A stretch of DNA of 64,000 nucleotides from the NCBI RefSeq assembly GCF_019351435.1, contig NZ_JAHWYN010000003.1, positions 1 through 64,000 of the forward strand, read 5' to 3'. Shown here one piece after another: positions 55,601 to 63,340 of this stretch (its first letter is position 1; every line of letters begins with the position of its first letter). The notes beneath the pieces were generated by a model. That model did no database searches. It was not told the origin of the DNA and worked only from the letters and a program-made list of their open reading frames with translations. The DNA is from Flavobacterium taihuense (GTDB lineage: Bacteria > Bacteroidota > Bacteroidia > Flavobacteriales > Flavobacteriaceae). The translations under genes were made by a program, and so were the position numbers.

Positions 55601-56830
55601 AAACCAACTTTAGGATTTGTTTTTGGTAGTCAAAATGATGTTAGGTATGAGGCTGCCAAAAATGGTTGGTTGACAACTTATCAGGAGTTTAGTCAAAATT
55701 ATACAAATGTAAATAGTCAGGTATTTAAAGGCTCAGCTAATTTGGAATTAACGCCGGATTTAAAAATTGATTTATTGGGAGATCGGTCTTTTTCAGAAAA
55801 TTTCTCGGAACAATATGATGTTTCAAATGGAGATTATAATCCAAGGTCACCTTATAGTTTTGGTATGTTTTCTATTTCAACAGTTTTGATAGGAACTTCC
55901 TTTTCGACTAGTAATGAAGTGAGTTCATCTGCTTTTGACAAATTCAGAAGCAATAGGCTTACAATTGCCAATAGATTGGCAACAGAGAGAGGTATTGATA
56001 TAACTGATCCGACTAAACTAGATTCTAAAGGTTTTCCTTTAGGTTATTCAAGTTCTAATCAGGCAGTTTTGTTGCCCGCATTTTTAGCTGCATATTCAGG
56101 AAGTAGTGCAGATAAGGTTTCGTTTGATATTTTTAGAAGTTTCCCAATTCCCAATTGGGCAATCAAGTACAATGGATTAATGCGATATGGTTTTTTTAAA
56201 AAGAACTTTAAACGTTTTTCTTTACAGCAAAACTATAGAGCATCATACACTGTTAATTCTTTTAGATCTAATTTTAATTACACAAAAAATCCAGAAGGAC
56301 AAGATGATAGTGGTAATTTTTATAATCCTACTATTATGTCTAATGTTACTTTAGTAGAACAATTTAATCCCTTATTAAGAATTGATTTTGAATTAAAAAA
56401 TTCATTTAAATTATTGACTCAAATTAATAAAGATAGAGCGTTGTCTATGAGTTTTGATAATAACTTGTTGACAGAAGTGCATGGAATTGAATATGTAGTA
56501 GGGTTGGGATATCGTATAAAAGACGTGACTTTTTCCTCAAGACTCGCTGATAATCCGATGGGAGTTATAAAAAGTGATATTAATATCAAAGCTGATTTAA
56601 CTTTGCGAGATAATCAAACCATTGTGAGGTATTTAGATTACAATAATAATCAACTTGGTGGTGGGCAAAATATTTGGACATTGAATGTAACAGGTGATTA
56701 TTCTCTAAGTAAAAATTTAACAATAATTTTTTATTACAACCATTCGTTTTCTAAACCCGTTATTTCTACTTCATTTCCGCTGACTAATATTAGTTCAGGG
56801 TTTACTATACGTTACACTTTTGGGAATTAA
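49685..56830 (+). CDS. sprA: Gliding motility/type IX secretion translocon protein SprA
   Basis: It encodes 2381 residues with a signal peptide (cut near FVSQAQ). SprA is the giant outer-membrane barrel that forms the type IX secretion pore and is needed for gliding and for surface delivery of adhesins such as SprB. The size, the N-terminal block (YYIRSGLFESIFGSNTIDVKP), the repeated SprA-type segments and the terminal barrel strand FTIRYTFGN fit the family. It would export the type B protein encoded at the window start. The frame is intact throughout. Confidence 0.96.
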   Translation: MHKIYIFLLVIFCGFVSQAQVQGVVQDTVKKGYDVGEVQMANPKSILSAYTYDPVTDTYVYTNSIDDFNINYPIVLTPAEYEKLMLKESMNDYFSKKVDAIDGNKTGSEAAKKDLLPRYYIRSGLFESIFGSNTIDVKPTGSIEIDLGLLYTKQDNPAFSPRNRTNTSFDFNQRISMSLLGKVGTRLQVTANFDTQSTFAFQNLLKLEYTPADDDIVRKIEVGNVSMPLNSTLIQGAQSLFGVKTELQFGKTTVTGVFSEQKSQAKSVTAQGGGTIQEFEMYGLDYDNDRHFFLSQYFRDKYDASLKNYPFIDSRVQITRVEVWITNKQNRVNTTSNNLRNIIALQDLGESQLKDLPDNKVVVLNPSAGMFLKPPDSPTDNKNNKYNPELIANNTGYLNSNIREIVTAKNGFNSITVSEGQDYSKLENARKLLPNEYSLNTQLGYISLQQRLGNDEILAVAYQYSIGDEVYQVGEFGNDGVEATVVGSSQQSNQTVISQTLILKMLKSSLTNVSNPVWNLMMKNIYQIQGAYQLIQEDFRLNVLYKNPSPLNYISPVPGFPFPANPSPENTIENTTLLKVLNLDRLNYNNDTQAGGDGFFDFIPGLTVDSQNGRLIFTSKEPFGELLFKKLDDPNSPRDYYDVDTYNENQKKYVNPYMYRNTTAVAIQNPELNKFLLRGKFKSVGGDGIPIGAFNVPLGSVKVTAAGRVLVEGVDYSVNYQLGKVQILDPSLQASNTPIEISLENNSVFGQQTRRFFGVNVDHLISENFMVGATFLNMKEKPFTQKSSYGQESVNNSIFGLHGNFSSQVPFFTRLVNKLPNIDTDVPSTISVSGEFAYLMPNASDGDKFQGESTIYVDDFESSQSSIDLRSAYAWSLSSTPENNPKSSYNFNGNLEGLDYGFKRAKLAWYTIDPIFYTSKPSGITNDDLSLNTTRRVYSDELYPLTDIVQGQSLVVSTLDLSYYPKDRGPYNNASKVDDAPNENYGGILRSLSSTNFEQGNVEYIQFWVMDPYVGNSKIPNSNTGKLYFNLGEISEDVLKDDKKLYENGLGPDQILVNPPSDWGNVPASQSLIYAFDNNEGNRINQDIGLDGLPSSEEAKIYTNYGSEADPAADDYVYYLNTSGDVLDRYKNYNGVDGNSTVNINSPNRGSSTVPDVEDVNRDNTMNTINAYYEYSVDFEPNMQVGQNYISDIRNTAVTLPNGSSTESRWIQFKIPIKQYQNKIGTITDFNSIRFMRMFLTDFTDQVTLRFGALELIRGEWRLYDKELTSTGAIDPSSSTTFATAAVNIEENSSRCPINYVSPPSVEREQLYNNNTVINQDEQSLSMKISGKGLEPFHGRGAFKNFNIDMRQYKNLKMFLHAESLPDETALQDNQMVAFLRFGADYSDDFYQIEIPLKVTVASSSGDKGCPPVSADLVWPSDNEIDLSLELLTNLKLKSLKIDKATLPADGIYYSDDDPDQVGGDGDTKLRIGIKGNPNLGMIRNVMLGVKSNEPHEDIKGEVWFNELRLANMDNKGGMAALLNVDTNFADLATVSMTGNIKNYGFGTIEQGPNERSREDLKQYNVVTNINLGKFLPKKWGINLPFNYSIGEATITPEYDPFYEDIKLKQVLDDADTDAERKNKLSQAIDYTKRKSINLIGVRKERSPAKKPMPYDPENFTFSQYYNEVARHDFEIEKNIDQQSRTTVDYAYTFQPKVLEPFQKTKFMKKSSYWKFLSDLNFNYLPSNITFNTNVVRQDNEQQFRQVEDIGIGFEPLYRRNYGFNYQYGFVFNLTKSLKINYTAASRNLVKNYLDDNNEPIDNVTIWDGYFDVGTANFHMQQFVLNYEIPLNKIPVLGFIKANYSYTGDYSWQQSSTTLSNIEKDGQYYNLGNTVQNAKSTNFNTTFNMETLYKYIGISKNSNNSKPKPVAPPKPGEKVVKNDPLKKINQNQFIESLKGVLTSVKSIQLSFAENQGTVLPGYTPSVGFFGSSKPTLGFVFGSQNDVRYEAAKNGWLTTYQEFSQNYTNVNSQVFKGSANLELTPDLKIDLLGDRSFSENFSEQYDVSNGDYNPRSPYSFGMFSISTVLIGTSFSTSNEVSSSAFDKFRSNRLTIANRLATERGIDITDPTKLDSKGFPLGYSSSNQAVLLPAFLAAYSGSSADKVSFDIFRSFPIPNWAIKYNGLMRYGFFKKNFKRFSLQQNYRASYTVNSFRSNFNYTKNPEGQDDSGNFYNPTIMSNVTLVEQFNPLLRIDFELKNSFKLLTQINKDRALSMSFDNNLLTEVHGIEYVVGLGYRIKDVTFSSRLADNPMGVIKSDINIKADLTLRDNQTIVRYLDYNNNQLGGGQNIWTLNVTGDYSLSKNLTIIFYYNHSFSKPVISTSFPLTNISSGFTIRYTFGN

Positions 56831-56868
56831 TTTTTGAAAATCTAAACCGTAATTGTGTATAAGATTGT

Positions 56869-56876
56869 TACATTTG
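56869..56876 (+). promoter_or_regulatory. -7 element of gcvH
   Basis: It reads TACATTTG, 37 bp before the gcvH ATG. The nearest TTG upstream is at a short spacing (13 bp), so the -33 element is uncertain. Confidence 0.45.
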
Positions 56877-56913
56877 CACAAAAAATTAGTATTAATTATT
56901 CAATTATCATTTT

Positions 56914-57294
56914 ATGAGCATACCAGCAAATTTAAAGTACACAAAAGATCACGAATGGGTTAGTCTGGAAGGAGATATAGCTACAGTGGGAATCACTCAT
57001 TTTGCACAAAAGGAATTAGGAGATATTGTATATGTTGAAGTTGAAACATTAGACCAAGCTTTGGATAAAGACGAAGTTTTTGGAACTGTTGAAGCCGTGA
57101 AAACAGTATCTGATTTGTTTCTTCCTTTGTCAGGAGAAATTATTGCATTCAATGATGCTCTAGAAAGTAATCCAGAAAGTGTAAATGCAGATCCTTATGG
57201 TGCTGGATGGATGATTAAAGTGAAAATTTCGAATCCGTCAGAAGTTGAAGATTTGCTTTCAAGCGAGACTTATAAAGAACTTATAGGTGCCTAA
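56914..57294 (+). CDS. gcvH: Glycine cleavage system H protein
   Basis: It encodes 126 residues. The lipoyl-lysine is Lys63 in FGTVEAVKTVSDL, and GWMIKVKI near the C-terminus is conserved. It shuttles the aminomethyl group among the P, T and L proteins; none of these genes is in the window. Its last bases overlap the GTG of the next gene. Confidence 0.96.
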   Translation: MSIPANLKYTKDHEWVSLEGDIATVGITHFAQKELGDIVYVEVETLDQALDKDEVFGTVEAVKTVSDLFLPLSGEIIAFNDALESNPESVNADPYGAGWMIKVKISNPSEVEDLLSSETYKELIGA

Positions 57295-57679
57295 ATATCT
57301 ATTGTTTCTTGTTGCTTTACTATGGACTGTAATTGTTGCTTATTTTTGTTTAATAAAATCAAGTGACATTCCTGTGATAAATATTCCAAATCTAGATAAG
57401 TGTATTCATGTTTTTTTTCATTTTGTGTTTACTTTTGTGTGGTTTTTGTTTTTTAGAAAACAAATACAAACAGATAATTTTCAAAACCCTTTATTGTATT
57501 CGTTCATACTTTCGTTTGTGTTTGGAATAACAATAGAAATTTTACAAGAATTAGTGACTACAACTAGAAGTGCTGATATATTTGATGTTTTAGCGAATCT
57601 AACAGGAGCGCTAGTAACCGTTTTTACAGTTTTTATTTGTAATAAATTGAATATTTTAAATTCAATATTTAAAGATTAA
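57287..57679 (+). CDS. VanZ-family membrane protein
   Basis: It encodes 130 residues with four hydrophobic segments. NIPNLDKCIHVFFHFVFTFVW and FGITIEILQELVTTTRSADIFDVLANLTGALV are the VanZ-like motifs. No ATG lies near the start; the GTG at 57287 overlaps the gcvH stop by 8 bases and gives the usual N-terminus, so translation is probably coupled. The function of VanZ-like proteins outside teicoplanin resistance is unclear. Confidence 0.85.
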   Translation: MPKYLLFLVALLWTVIVAYFCLIKSSDIPVINIPNLDKCIHVFFHFVFTFVWFLFFRKQIQTDNFQNPLLYSFILSFVFGITIEILQELVTTTRSADIFDVLANLTGALVTVFTVFICNKLNILNSIFKD

Positions 57680-57708
57680 TGCCCACTTCGGTGGGTACTT
57701 TTGTTTTG
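57680..57708 (+). terminator. UUCG-loop terminator after the VanZ-like gene
   Basis: A 7-bp stem (CCCAC paired with GTGGG plus two outer pairs) with a TTCG tetraloop and a T-rich tail. Confidence 0.8.
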
Positions 57709-57720
57709 AATGATGCTTCG

Positions 57721-57753
57721 TTGAGGTCATATCATTCGAATAATGTAATTTTG
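57721..57753 (+). promoter_or_regulatory. deoC promoter candidate
   Basis: TTG (57721-57723), 22 bases, then TAATTTTG (57746-57753), 27 bp before the deoC ATG. Confidence 0.5.
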
Positions 57754-57780
57754 CTATGTTTAATTTCTTAAAGTTTTAAA

Positions 57781-58524
57781 ATGAACATAAAAAATTATCT
57801 GGATTCCACCTACTTAAAAACTAATTCGCAAGCGGGTTTAAGTGAAAGTGATAATGAAGTTGTCGCTCGGGGATTTATTCAGGAAGCTATTGATGAAGAT
57901 TTTAAATTGATAATGATACGTCCAGACAGAGTTAGTTTGGCTAAGAAAATGATTGTTGATGCTGGTTCAAAAGTACTAGTAGGAACAGTGATAGACTTTC
58001 CAGAAGGACATTCATCAATCGAAAATAAACTAGATGAAGCGCTTCTCTGTATTCAAAATGGTGCCGATGAATTGGATTATGTTTGTAATTATGAAGCTTT
58101 CAAAGCGGGTAATGTTGACGTTGTTAAAGAAGAAATACAGAAAGGGACAGAGTTAGGATTAAGCCACAATAAGGTCGTAAAATGGATTATTGAAGTGGCC
58201 GCGCTCAATGAATTAGAAATTGCACAGTTATCAGTATTGATTAAGAACGTGGTGATTTCAAATTTTAAAGAGGAAGAGTACAATTCTGTTTTTGTTAAAT
58301 CTTCTACTGGTTTTTATCAAACGGAAAATAATTTACCTAACGGCGCAACAATTGCTTCAATAAAAATAATGTTAGAAAATGCCTCACCTTTACCGGTAAA
58401 AGCAGCCGGAGGTGTAAGAACACATGATGAAGCTGTACAGATGATTAAGCTTGGAGTTAAGCGCATCGGAACTTCTGGAGCCAAGGCGATTGCAAATGGA
58501 GGAAAATCTTCATCTCAATATTGA
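57781..58524 (+). CDS. deoC: Deoxyribose-phosphate aldolase
   Basis: It encodes 247 residues of the class I aldolase TIM barrel. The Schiff-base lysine is Lys173 in FVKSSTGF, and the proton-relay lysine is Lys207 in VKAAGGVRT. It splits deoxyribose 5-phosphate to acetaldehyde and glyceraldehyde 3-phosphate in nucleoside catabolism. It has its own promoter, and remB starts 17 bp after its stop. Confidence 0.94.
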   Translation: MNIKNYLDSTYLKTNSQAGLSESDNEVVARGFIQEAIDEDFKLIMIRPDRVSLAKKMIVDAGSKVLVGTVIDFPEGHSSIENKLDEALLCIQNGADELDYVCNYEAFKAGNVDVVKEEIQKGTELGLSHNKVVKWIIEVAALNELEIAQLSVLIKNVVISNFKEEEYNSVFVKSSTGFYQTENNLPNGATIASIKIMLENASPLPVKAAGGVRTHDEAVQMIKLGVKRIGTSGAKAIANGGKSSSQY

Positions 58525-58541
58525 TTAGATATAAAACTCAA

Positions 58542-60656
58542 ATGATAAAAAACTTTTTTTCTTTTATTGCTTTCCTTAGCGTAGTAGTTTCTAATGCACA
58601 AACTCCGAGTTTAAATCAAACGGGGTCTTCTGATGAGCGATTTCCTGTTTTTTCAAGTTGTAATAATTTACAGAACCAGGATTTGAAAAATTGTTTCTAT
58701 AATGAAGTGCAACAATTAGTATATCATACTTTTAAAGTACCCGAAAAGTTGGTGCAAAATAATTATAAAGGATTAGTGAAAGTACTGTTTGAGGTCGATG
58801 TAACAGGCAAGTTTAAAGTGTTGTACATTAACTCCAATAATGAGGAACTTATAGCGGAAACTAAAAGAGTTTTTGGTGGATTTCCAAAAATTGATCCACC
58901 AACTTATGCGGGAAATCCAACTTATTCCAAGTTTAATATAAGTATTGATATTCCGTTGTTATCTCCTGAGCAAATGGCTGCAACAGCATTGGCTAAACAA
59001 GAGAATATCAATGTAAATGAAGGGCTAACCGAATTGGATAGCATTGTTTATAAGCGTTTTGATAATCCTCAGTTTTCAAGCCATTTAAGCATCCCTTTCT
59101 CGCATAGTTATTATGCACAATTTGATGGTGAAATAAATCAGGTAGGGAGTAATAATCATACAGCTTCAAAACCATACACTTATGCCGATGTTGAAAAGTA
59201 TTATAATTTTCAAAAAGTCAACACTGGTCTTATGAAAAATAAGTCAAGTTGGTGGGGGCGAAAAGTATGGAATGAAAATTTAGCGGAAATTAAAGGGGAA
59301 GGATATTGGTTTGCTTTGAATTTTTTGTTTAATGTTCAAGGCGGAATTTCTAATCCAAGTAAAACTAATTATACATTTGTCAATACTCGAGCGCTAAATT
59401 TTAAAGGAGGTCTTGGAACTCGGTTAAATTTCACCACTACTTTTTTTGAAAGTCAAGGTCGTTTTGCCGATTACTACAATGACTACTCAAATTCTATAAA
59501 GCCATCGGGAGGGAATCCTGCAATTATTCCAGGAATAGGTATTGCAAAACCATATAATTCGGATGCTTATGATTTTCCTATGGCCGATGCTAATATTACT
59601 TATAATGCCGCAAAATTCCTTGACCTGCAATTGGGGTATGGGAAAAACTTTATTGGAGACGGCTATCGTTCGTTGTTTTTAAGTGATGGTGCCAGTCCAT
59701 ATCCATTTTTTAAGATTGATGCTAATTTTTGGAAAATTAAATATACAGTAAATTATATGTGGCTAAAGGATGTACGTCCTGAGGTTACCGTTGATCGAAC
59801 GTATGCTTCCAAATATATGGTGAATCATTATCTGAGTTGGAATGTCTCCAATCGATTGAATTTAGGTTTTTTTGAATCAGTTGTTTGGACAGATACCAAT
59901 GGCAGAGGGTTTGATGCGAATTTTATAAATCCAATAGTGTTTTATCGTGCTGTTGAGTTTTCGTCTTCTTCCAGAAGTGGTAATGCTGTTTTGGGATTGA
60001 GCTATAAATACAAATGGAATAATCAGGTAAATTTGTATGGGCAGTTTCTTATTGATGAATTCTCTACCAGCGATATTGTGGCTGGTGAAAGTAGTTGGAA
60101 AAACAAACTGGGGTATCAGTTGGGTGTAAAATATTTCAATGCTTTTAAGGTTGATAATTTATTGTTGCAATTGGAGTTTAACCATGTGCGCCCTTACGTT
60201 TATTCACATAGCGATCCAATTACCAATTATGGACATAACAATCAAAGTTTGGGACATCAATGGGGAGGAAATTTTCAGGAGTTGGTTTTGTTGGGGTATT
60301 ATCATAAAAATCGTTTTTATGCTAATACTAAGTTTACTATTGGTACTCGAGGTTTTGATTTAGAGACTGCCACTGATAGTTATAATTATGGGCAAAATAT
60401 CTATAAGGACTATGACGAAAAAAGGCCTTATGATAAAGGTGTGAAAGTTGGGCAAGGAAATAAAACGAGTCTTTTTATTTCGGATATTCAAGTAGGATAC
60501 TTGATTAATCCAGCTACTAACTTGAAGTTTTTTGGTAATTTTTTATATCGCAATTTTAATCCTGCAACAAATACGGCAACAGTTTTCAAAGAACAAACGA
60601 CTTGGTTTACGATAGGTTTTAGATCGGATGTGTTCAATTGGTATTTTGATTATTAG
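58542..60656 (+). CDS. remB: Gliding motility protein RemB-like outer-membrane protein
   Basis: It encodes 704 residues from the ATG at 58542; the in-frame TTG at 58521 lies before the signal peptide (MIKNFFSFIAFLSVVVSNAQ). The N-terminal part (about 35-145) resembles a TonB C-terminal domain (CFYNEVQQLVYHTF...GLVKVLFEVDVTGKFKVLYI...IDIPL). The rest looks like an outer-membrane barrel of the capsule-assembly Wzi type, ending in FNWYFDY. The position downstream of sprA, gcvH, vanZ-like and deoC matches remB in F. johnsoniae as I recall it. RemB affects cell movement; its molecular task is unknown. Confidence 0.78.
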   Translation: MIKNFFSFIAFLSVVVSNAQTPSLNQTGSSDERFPVFSSCNNLQNQDLKNCFYNEVQQLVYHTFKVPEKLVQNNYKGLVKVLFEVDVTGKFKVLYINSNNEELIAETKRVFGGFPKIDPPTYAGNPTYSKFNISIDIPLLSPEQMAATALAKQENINVNEGLTELDSIVYKRFDNPQFSSHLSIPFSHSYYAQFDGEINQVGSNNHTASKPYTYADVEKYYNFQKVNTGLMKNKSSWWGRKVWNENLAEIKGEGYWFALNFLFNVQGGISNPSKTNYTFVNTRALNFKGGLGTRLNFTTTFFESQGRFADYYNDYSNSIKPSGGNPAIIPGIGIAKPYNSDAYDFPMADANITYNAAKFLDLQLGYGKNFIGDGYRSLFLSDGASPYPFFKIDANFWKIKYTVNYMWLKDVRPEVTVDRTYASKYMVNHYLSWNVSNRLNLGFFESVVWTDTNGRGFDANFINPIVFYRAVEFSSSSRSGNAVLGLSYKYKWNNQVNLYGQFLIDEFSTSDIVAGESSWKNKLGYQLGVKYFNAFKVDNLLLQLEFNHVRPYVYSHSDPITNYGHNNQSLGHQWGGNFQELVLLGYYHKNRFYANTKFTIGTRGFDLETATDSYNYGQNIYKDYDEKRPYDKGVKVGQGNKTSLFISDIQVGYLINPATNLKFFGNFLYRNFNPATNTATVFKEQTTWFTIGFRSDVFNWYFDY

Positions 60657-60770
60657 GGTTTTTAGGAGGTATTAGTATTATAGAATCCAATAATTGTGAA
60701 GTAGAAGCCGATTAAAAAAGTAACTAATTTTTCAATTCTGATTTTATAGACCGTTTTTCAATCTAATTTG

Positions 60771-60778
60771 TATATTTG
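60771..60778 (+). promoter_or_regulatory. -7 element of the cyoE/cox operon
   Basis: It reads TATATTTG, a perfect match to TAnnTTTG, 36 bp before the TTG taken as the cyoE start. Confidence 0.6.
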
Positions 60779-60814
60779 CACCAGTTTTTAAAAAATACAA
60801 CAATTTTATCTGCA

Positions 60815-61717
60815 TTGAGTACAACATCAAATCCCATTTCGATTAAATCTATTTATATTGATTTTAAGGCAATTACAAAAGCTGGCTTAGCTATTAGTGT
60901 TGTTTTTTCTTCAATTGCGGGTTATGTTCTTGGTTTTGATTCCACTCACTCTTTTAGTTGGCTGGTTTTATTAAAGCTGGCAATTGGAGGGTATTGTATG
61001 GTGGGAGCTTCGAATGCTTACAATCAAGTAATAGAGAAAGATTTGGATGCCTTGATGGATCGAACCAAAAATCGTCCTGTTGCATCTGGGAGAATGTCCT
61101 CTAGTTTGGCTTTAATAGTTGCAAGTTTGCTGACTATTTTGGGAGTTGCTTTGCTTTATACGATAAATCCAAAAACAGCGATGTTTGGTGCCATATCTAT
61201 TTTTTTGTATACCAGTATTTATACACCACTGAAAACAGTAACTTCACTTTCGGTTTTTGTGGGAGCTTTTCCGGGGGCAATTCCTTTTATGTTGGGTTGG
61301 GTTGCTGCTACTGGTGAGTTTGGTATTGAGGCTGGAACCTTGTTTTTGATTCAGTTTTTTTGGCAATTTCCACATTTTTGGGCTATTGGCTGGTTTTTGT
61401 ATGAAGACTATGAAAAAGCAGGTTTCTTTATGTTGCCAACCGGAAAGAAGGATAAAGGAACATCTTTGCAAATAATATTATATACAGTTTGGTTGATGAT
61501 TGCTTCGCTTTTGCCTGCTTTAGGGTATACTGGACGCTTGTTTATTACTCCTGTTGCTGCAATTTTAGTATTATGTCTTGGGCTTTGGATGCTTTTTTAT
61601 GCGGTTCGGTTGTACCAAATTAAAACTGCGCAAGCAGCAAGAACGTTGATGTTAGTTAGTGTGTCTTACATTACGTTGTTACAATTAGTGTATATATTAG
61701 ATAAATTTTTAAGATAA
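60815..61717 (+). CDS. cyoE: Protoheme IX farnesyltransferase (heme O synthase)
   Basis: It encodes 300 residues with about eight membrane segments of the UbiA family. NAYNQVIEKDLDALMDRTKNRPVASG holds the prenyl-diphosphate binding DxxxD-type motif. It farnesylates heme b to heme O for the cytochrome oxidase encoded next. There is no ATG at the start. The TTG at 60815 gives an N-terminus STTSNPISIKSI; the alternative TTG at 60776 lies within the -7 promoter element and is less likely. A cytochrome oxidase subunit gene follows by 2 bp. Confidence 0.92.
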   Translation: MSTTSNPISIKSIYIDFKAITKAGLAISVVFSSIAGYVLGFDSTHSFSWLVLLKLAIGGYCMVGASNAYNQVIEKDLDALMDRTKNRPVASGRMSSSLALIVASLLTILGVALLYTINPKTAMFGAISIFLYTSIYTPLKTVTSLSVFVGAFPGAIPFMLGWVAATGEFGIEAGTLFLIQFFWQFPHFWAIGWFLYEDYEKAGFFMLPTGKKDKGTSLQIILYTVWLMIASLLPALGYTGRLFITPVAAILVLCLGLWMLFYAVRLYQIKTAQAARTLMLVSVSYITLLQLVYILDKFLR

Positions 61718-61719
61718 TT

Positions 61720-62307
61720 ATGGAAATGACAATGACAGCCGAAGATTATAAAGCAAGAACGGCAAGATCGTATAAATTGATTTTATTGTTCGCCATGGTG
61801 AGCATGACAATGATGTTTGCGGGTCTAACGAGTGCGTATGTAGTGAGTCAATCAAGAGCAGATTGGTTGAAGGATTTTCAATTACCATCCGCATTTTATT
61901 TTAGTACAATAGCCATTTTAGGCTGTAGTATTACTTTTCATTTGGCCAAAAAAGCAATTCAAAAAGACAATCAAAGTAATACAACTTTGTTTCTCTTGAC
62001 TACATTAGCTTTAGGGATTGCATTCGTGGTTTTGCAATTCGTAGGCTTTGGTCAAATTGTTGCCGAAGGACATTATTTTACAGGAAGTGCCAGTTCAATT
62101 ACAACTACATTTTTGTATGTGGTAGTGGTTGTACACTTGATTCACTTGGCCGGAGGTATGATTTCTCTATTAATTATTATTTATAATCATTTTAAACAAA
62201 AATATAATGCAACCCAAACTCTTGGAATTGAACTAGGTGCGATGTACTGGCACTTTCTTGATTTCTTGTGGGTTTATTTATTTTTATTTTTATATTTCTT
62301 TAAATAA
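61720..62307 (+). CDS. Cytochrome c oxidase subunit III family protein (short copy)
   Basis: It encodes 195 residues with five membrane segments. The C-terminal GAMYWHFLDFLWVYLFLFLYF is the subunit III signature (WHFxDxxW). It is part of an aa3-type heme-copper oxidase in the inner membrane. The first two helices of classical subunit III are missing, as is usual for this short form. Subunits I and II are not in the window. Confidence 0.88.
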   Translation: MEMTMTAEDYKARTARSYKLILLFAMVSMTMMFAGLTSAYVVSQSRADWLKDFQLPSAFYFSTIAILGCSITFHLAKKAIQKDNQSNTTLFLLTTLALGIAFVVLQFVGFGQIVAEGHYFTGSASSITTTFLYVVVVVHLIHLAGGMISLLIIIYNHFKQKYNATQTLGIELGAMYWHFLDFLWVYLFLFLYFFK

Positions 62308-62317
62308 GAAAAAAACG

Positions 62318-62325
62318 TAAATTTG
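62318..62325 (+). promoter_or_regulatory. Possible internal -7 element before the second cox3 gene
   Basis: It reads TAAATTTG, 24 bp before the ATG at 62350. No -33 element is visible, so it may be a weak or chance match. Confidence 0.3.
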
Positions 62326-62349
62326 GGAACTTTTTAACGAATAACTTTT

Positions 62350-63324
62350 ATGGAAGCGACAGTTACTACTGCAAATAGTGAAAAAACTTGGGGAGGCGGC
62401 AATGAGCCAATGGGAGCGAGTTATGGTAAATTAATGATGTGGTTTTTTATCGTATCAGATGCCTTAACGTTCTCTGGATTTTTAGCAGCTTACGGGTTTT
62501 CTAGATTTAAATTTATTGAAACATGGCCATTGGCAGATGAGGTGTTTACACACTTTCCATTTTTACACGGCGTATCTGCTCCGATGTATTATGTGGCATT
62601 AATGACTTTTATTTTAATTTTCTCATCTGTAACAATGGTTTTGGCCGTTGATGCAGGGCATCAAATGAAAAAAGATAAAGTAGCCTTTTATATGTTTCTT
62701 ACAATTATTGGAGGTTTAATTTTCGTTGGTTCTCAAGCATGGGAATGGAAAAACTTTATCAAAGGTGAATACGGAGCTATTGAAACAACAGGTGGTAGTT
62801 TGCTGCAGTTTGTTGACAAAGAGGGTCATCGTGTTGCTTTGGAAGATTTTGCTGCTAAATTACCAGTAGAAAGAGAATTATTGTCAAGAGACAAAGCAAA
62901 ATGGTTTATGAGTGAATCGTCGATTCCTACTTATACAGTTGCTGAAGTTCAAGCTGGTTTTAAAGCACATCCAGAAGTTTTGGTGCGTATTGAAACTTTG
63001 AATAAAAACAAAGAGAAAATAATACTTTCTAGAGAAGAGTCGCAAGTGAGAATAAATCAAGCCAAGTTGGTTATTGAAGGAGCTAACTTAACTCATAATG
63101 AATATGGAAGTAAGCTTTTTGCTGATTTCTTTTTCTTTATTACAGGTTTTCATGGTTTTCACGTATTCTCTGGTATAGTGATTAATATCATTATCTTTTT
63201 TAATGTTCTTTTGGGTACTTACGAGAAAAGAGGTAGTTATGAAATGGTTGAAAAAGTGGGGTTATACTGGCACTTTGTCGATTTAGTTTGGGTATTTGTT
63301 TTCACATTCTTCTATTTAGTTTAA
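62350..63324 (+). CDS. Cytochrome c oxidase subunit III family protein (long copy with insertion)
   Basis: It encodes 324 residues. The membrane core and the C-terminal GLYWHFVDLVWVFVFTFFYLV are those of subunit III, with TGFHGFHVFSG in the conserved penultimate region. A soluble stretch of about 105 residues (about 140-245), rich in Glu and Lys, is inserted between membrane segments. Together with the short copy it makes a pair of subunit III-like proteins in one operon, a layout seen in flavobacteria. Confidence 0.88.
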   Translation: MEATVTTANSEKTWGGGNEPMGASYGKLMMWFFIVSDALTFSGFLAAYGFSRFKFIETWPLADEVFTHFPFLHGVSAPMYYVALMTFILIFSSVTMVLAVDAGHQMKKDKVAFYMFLTIIGGLIFVGSQAWEWKNFIKGEYGAIETTGGSLLQFVDKEGHRVALEDFAAKLPVERELLSRDKAKWFMSESSIPTYTVAEVQAGFKAHPEVLVRIETLNKNKEKIILSREESQVRINQAKLVIEGANLTHNEYGSKLFADFFFFITGFHGFHVFSGIVINIIIFFNVLLGTYEKRGSYEMVEKVGLYWHFVDLVWVFVFTFFYLV

Positions 63325-63340
63325 TTTTAGATTTATCATT

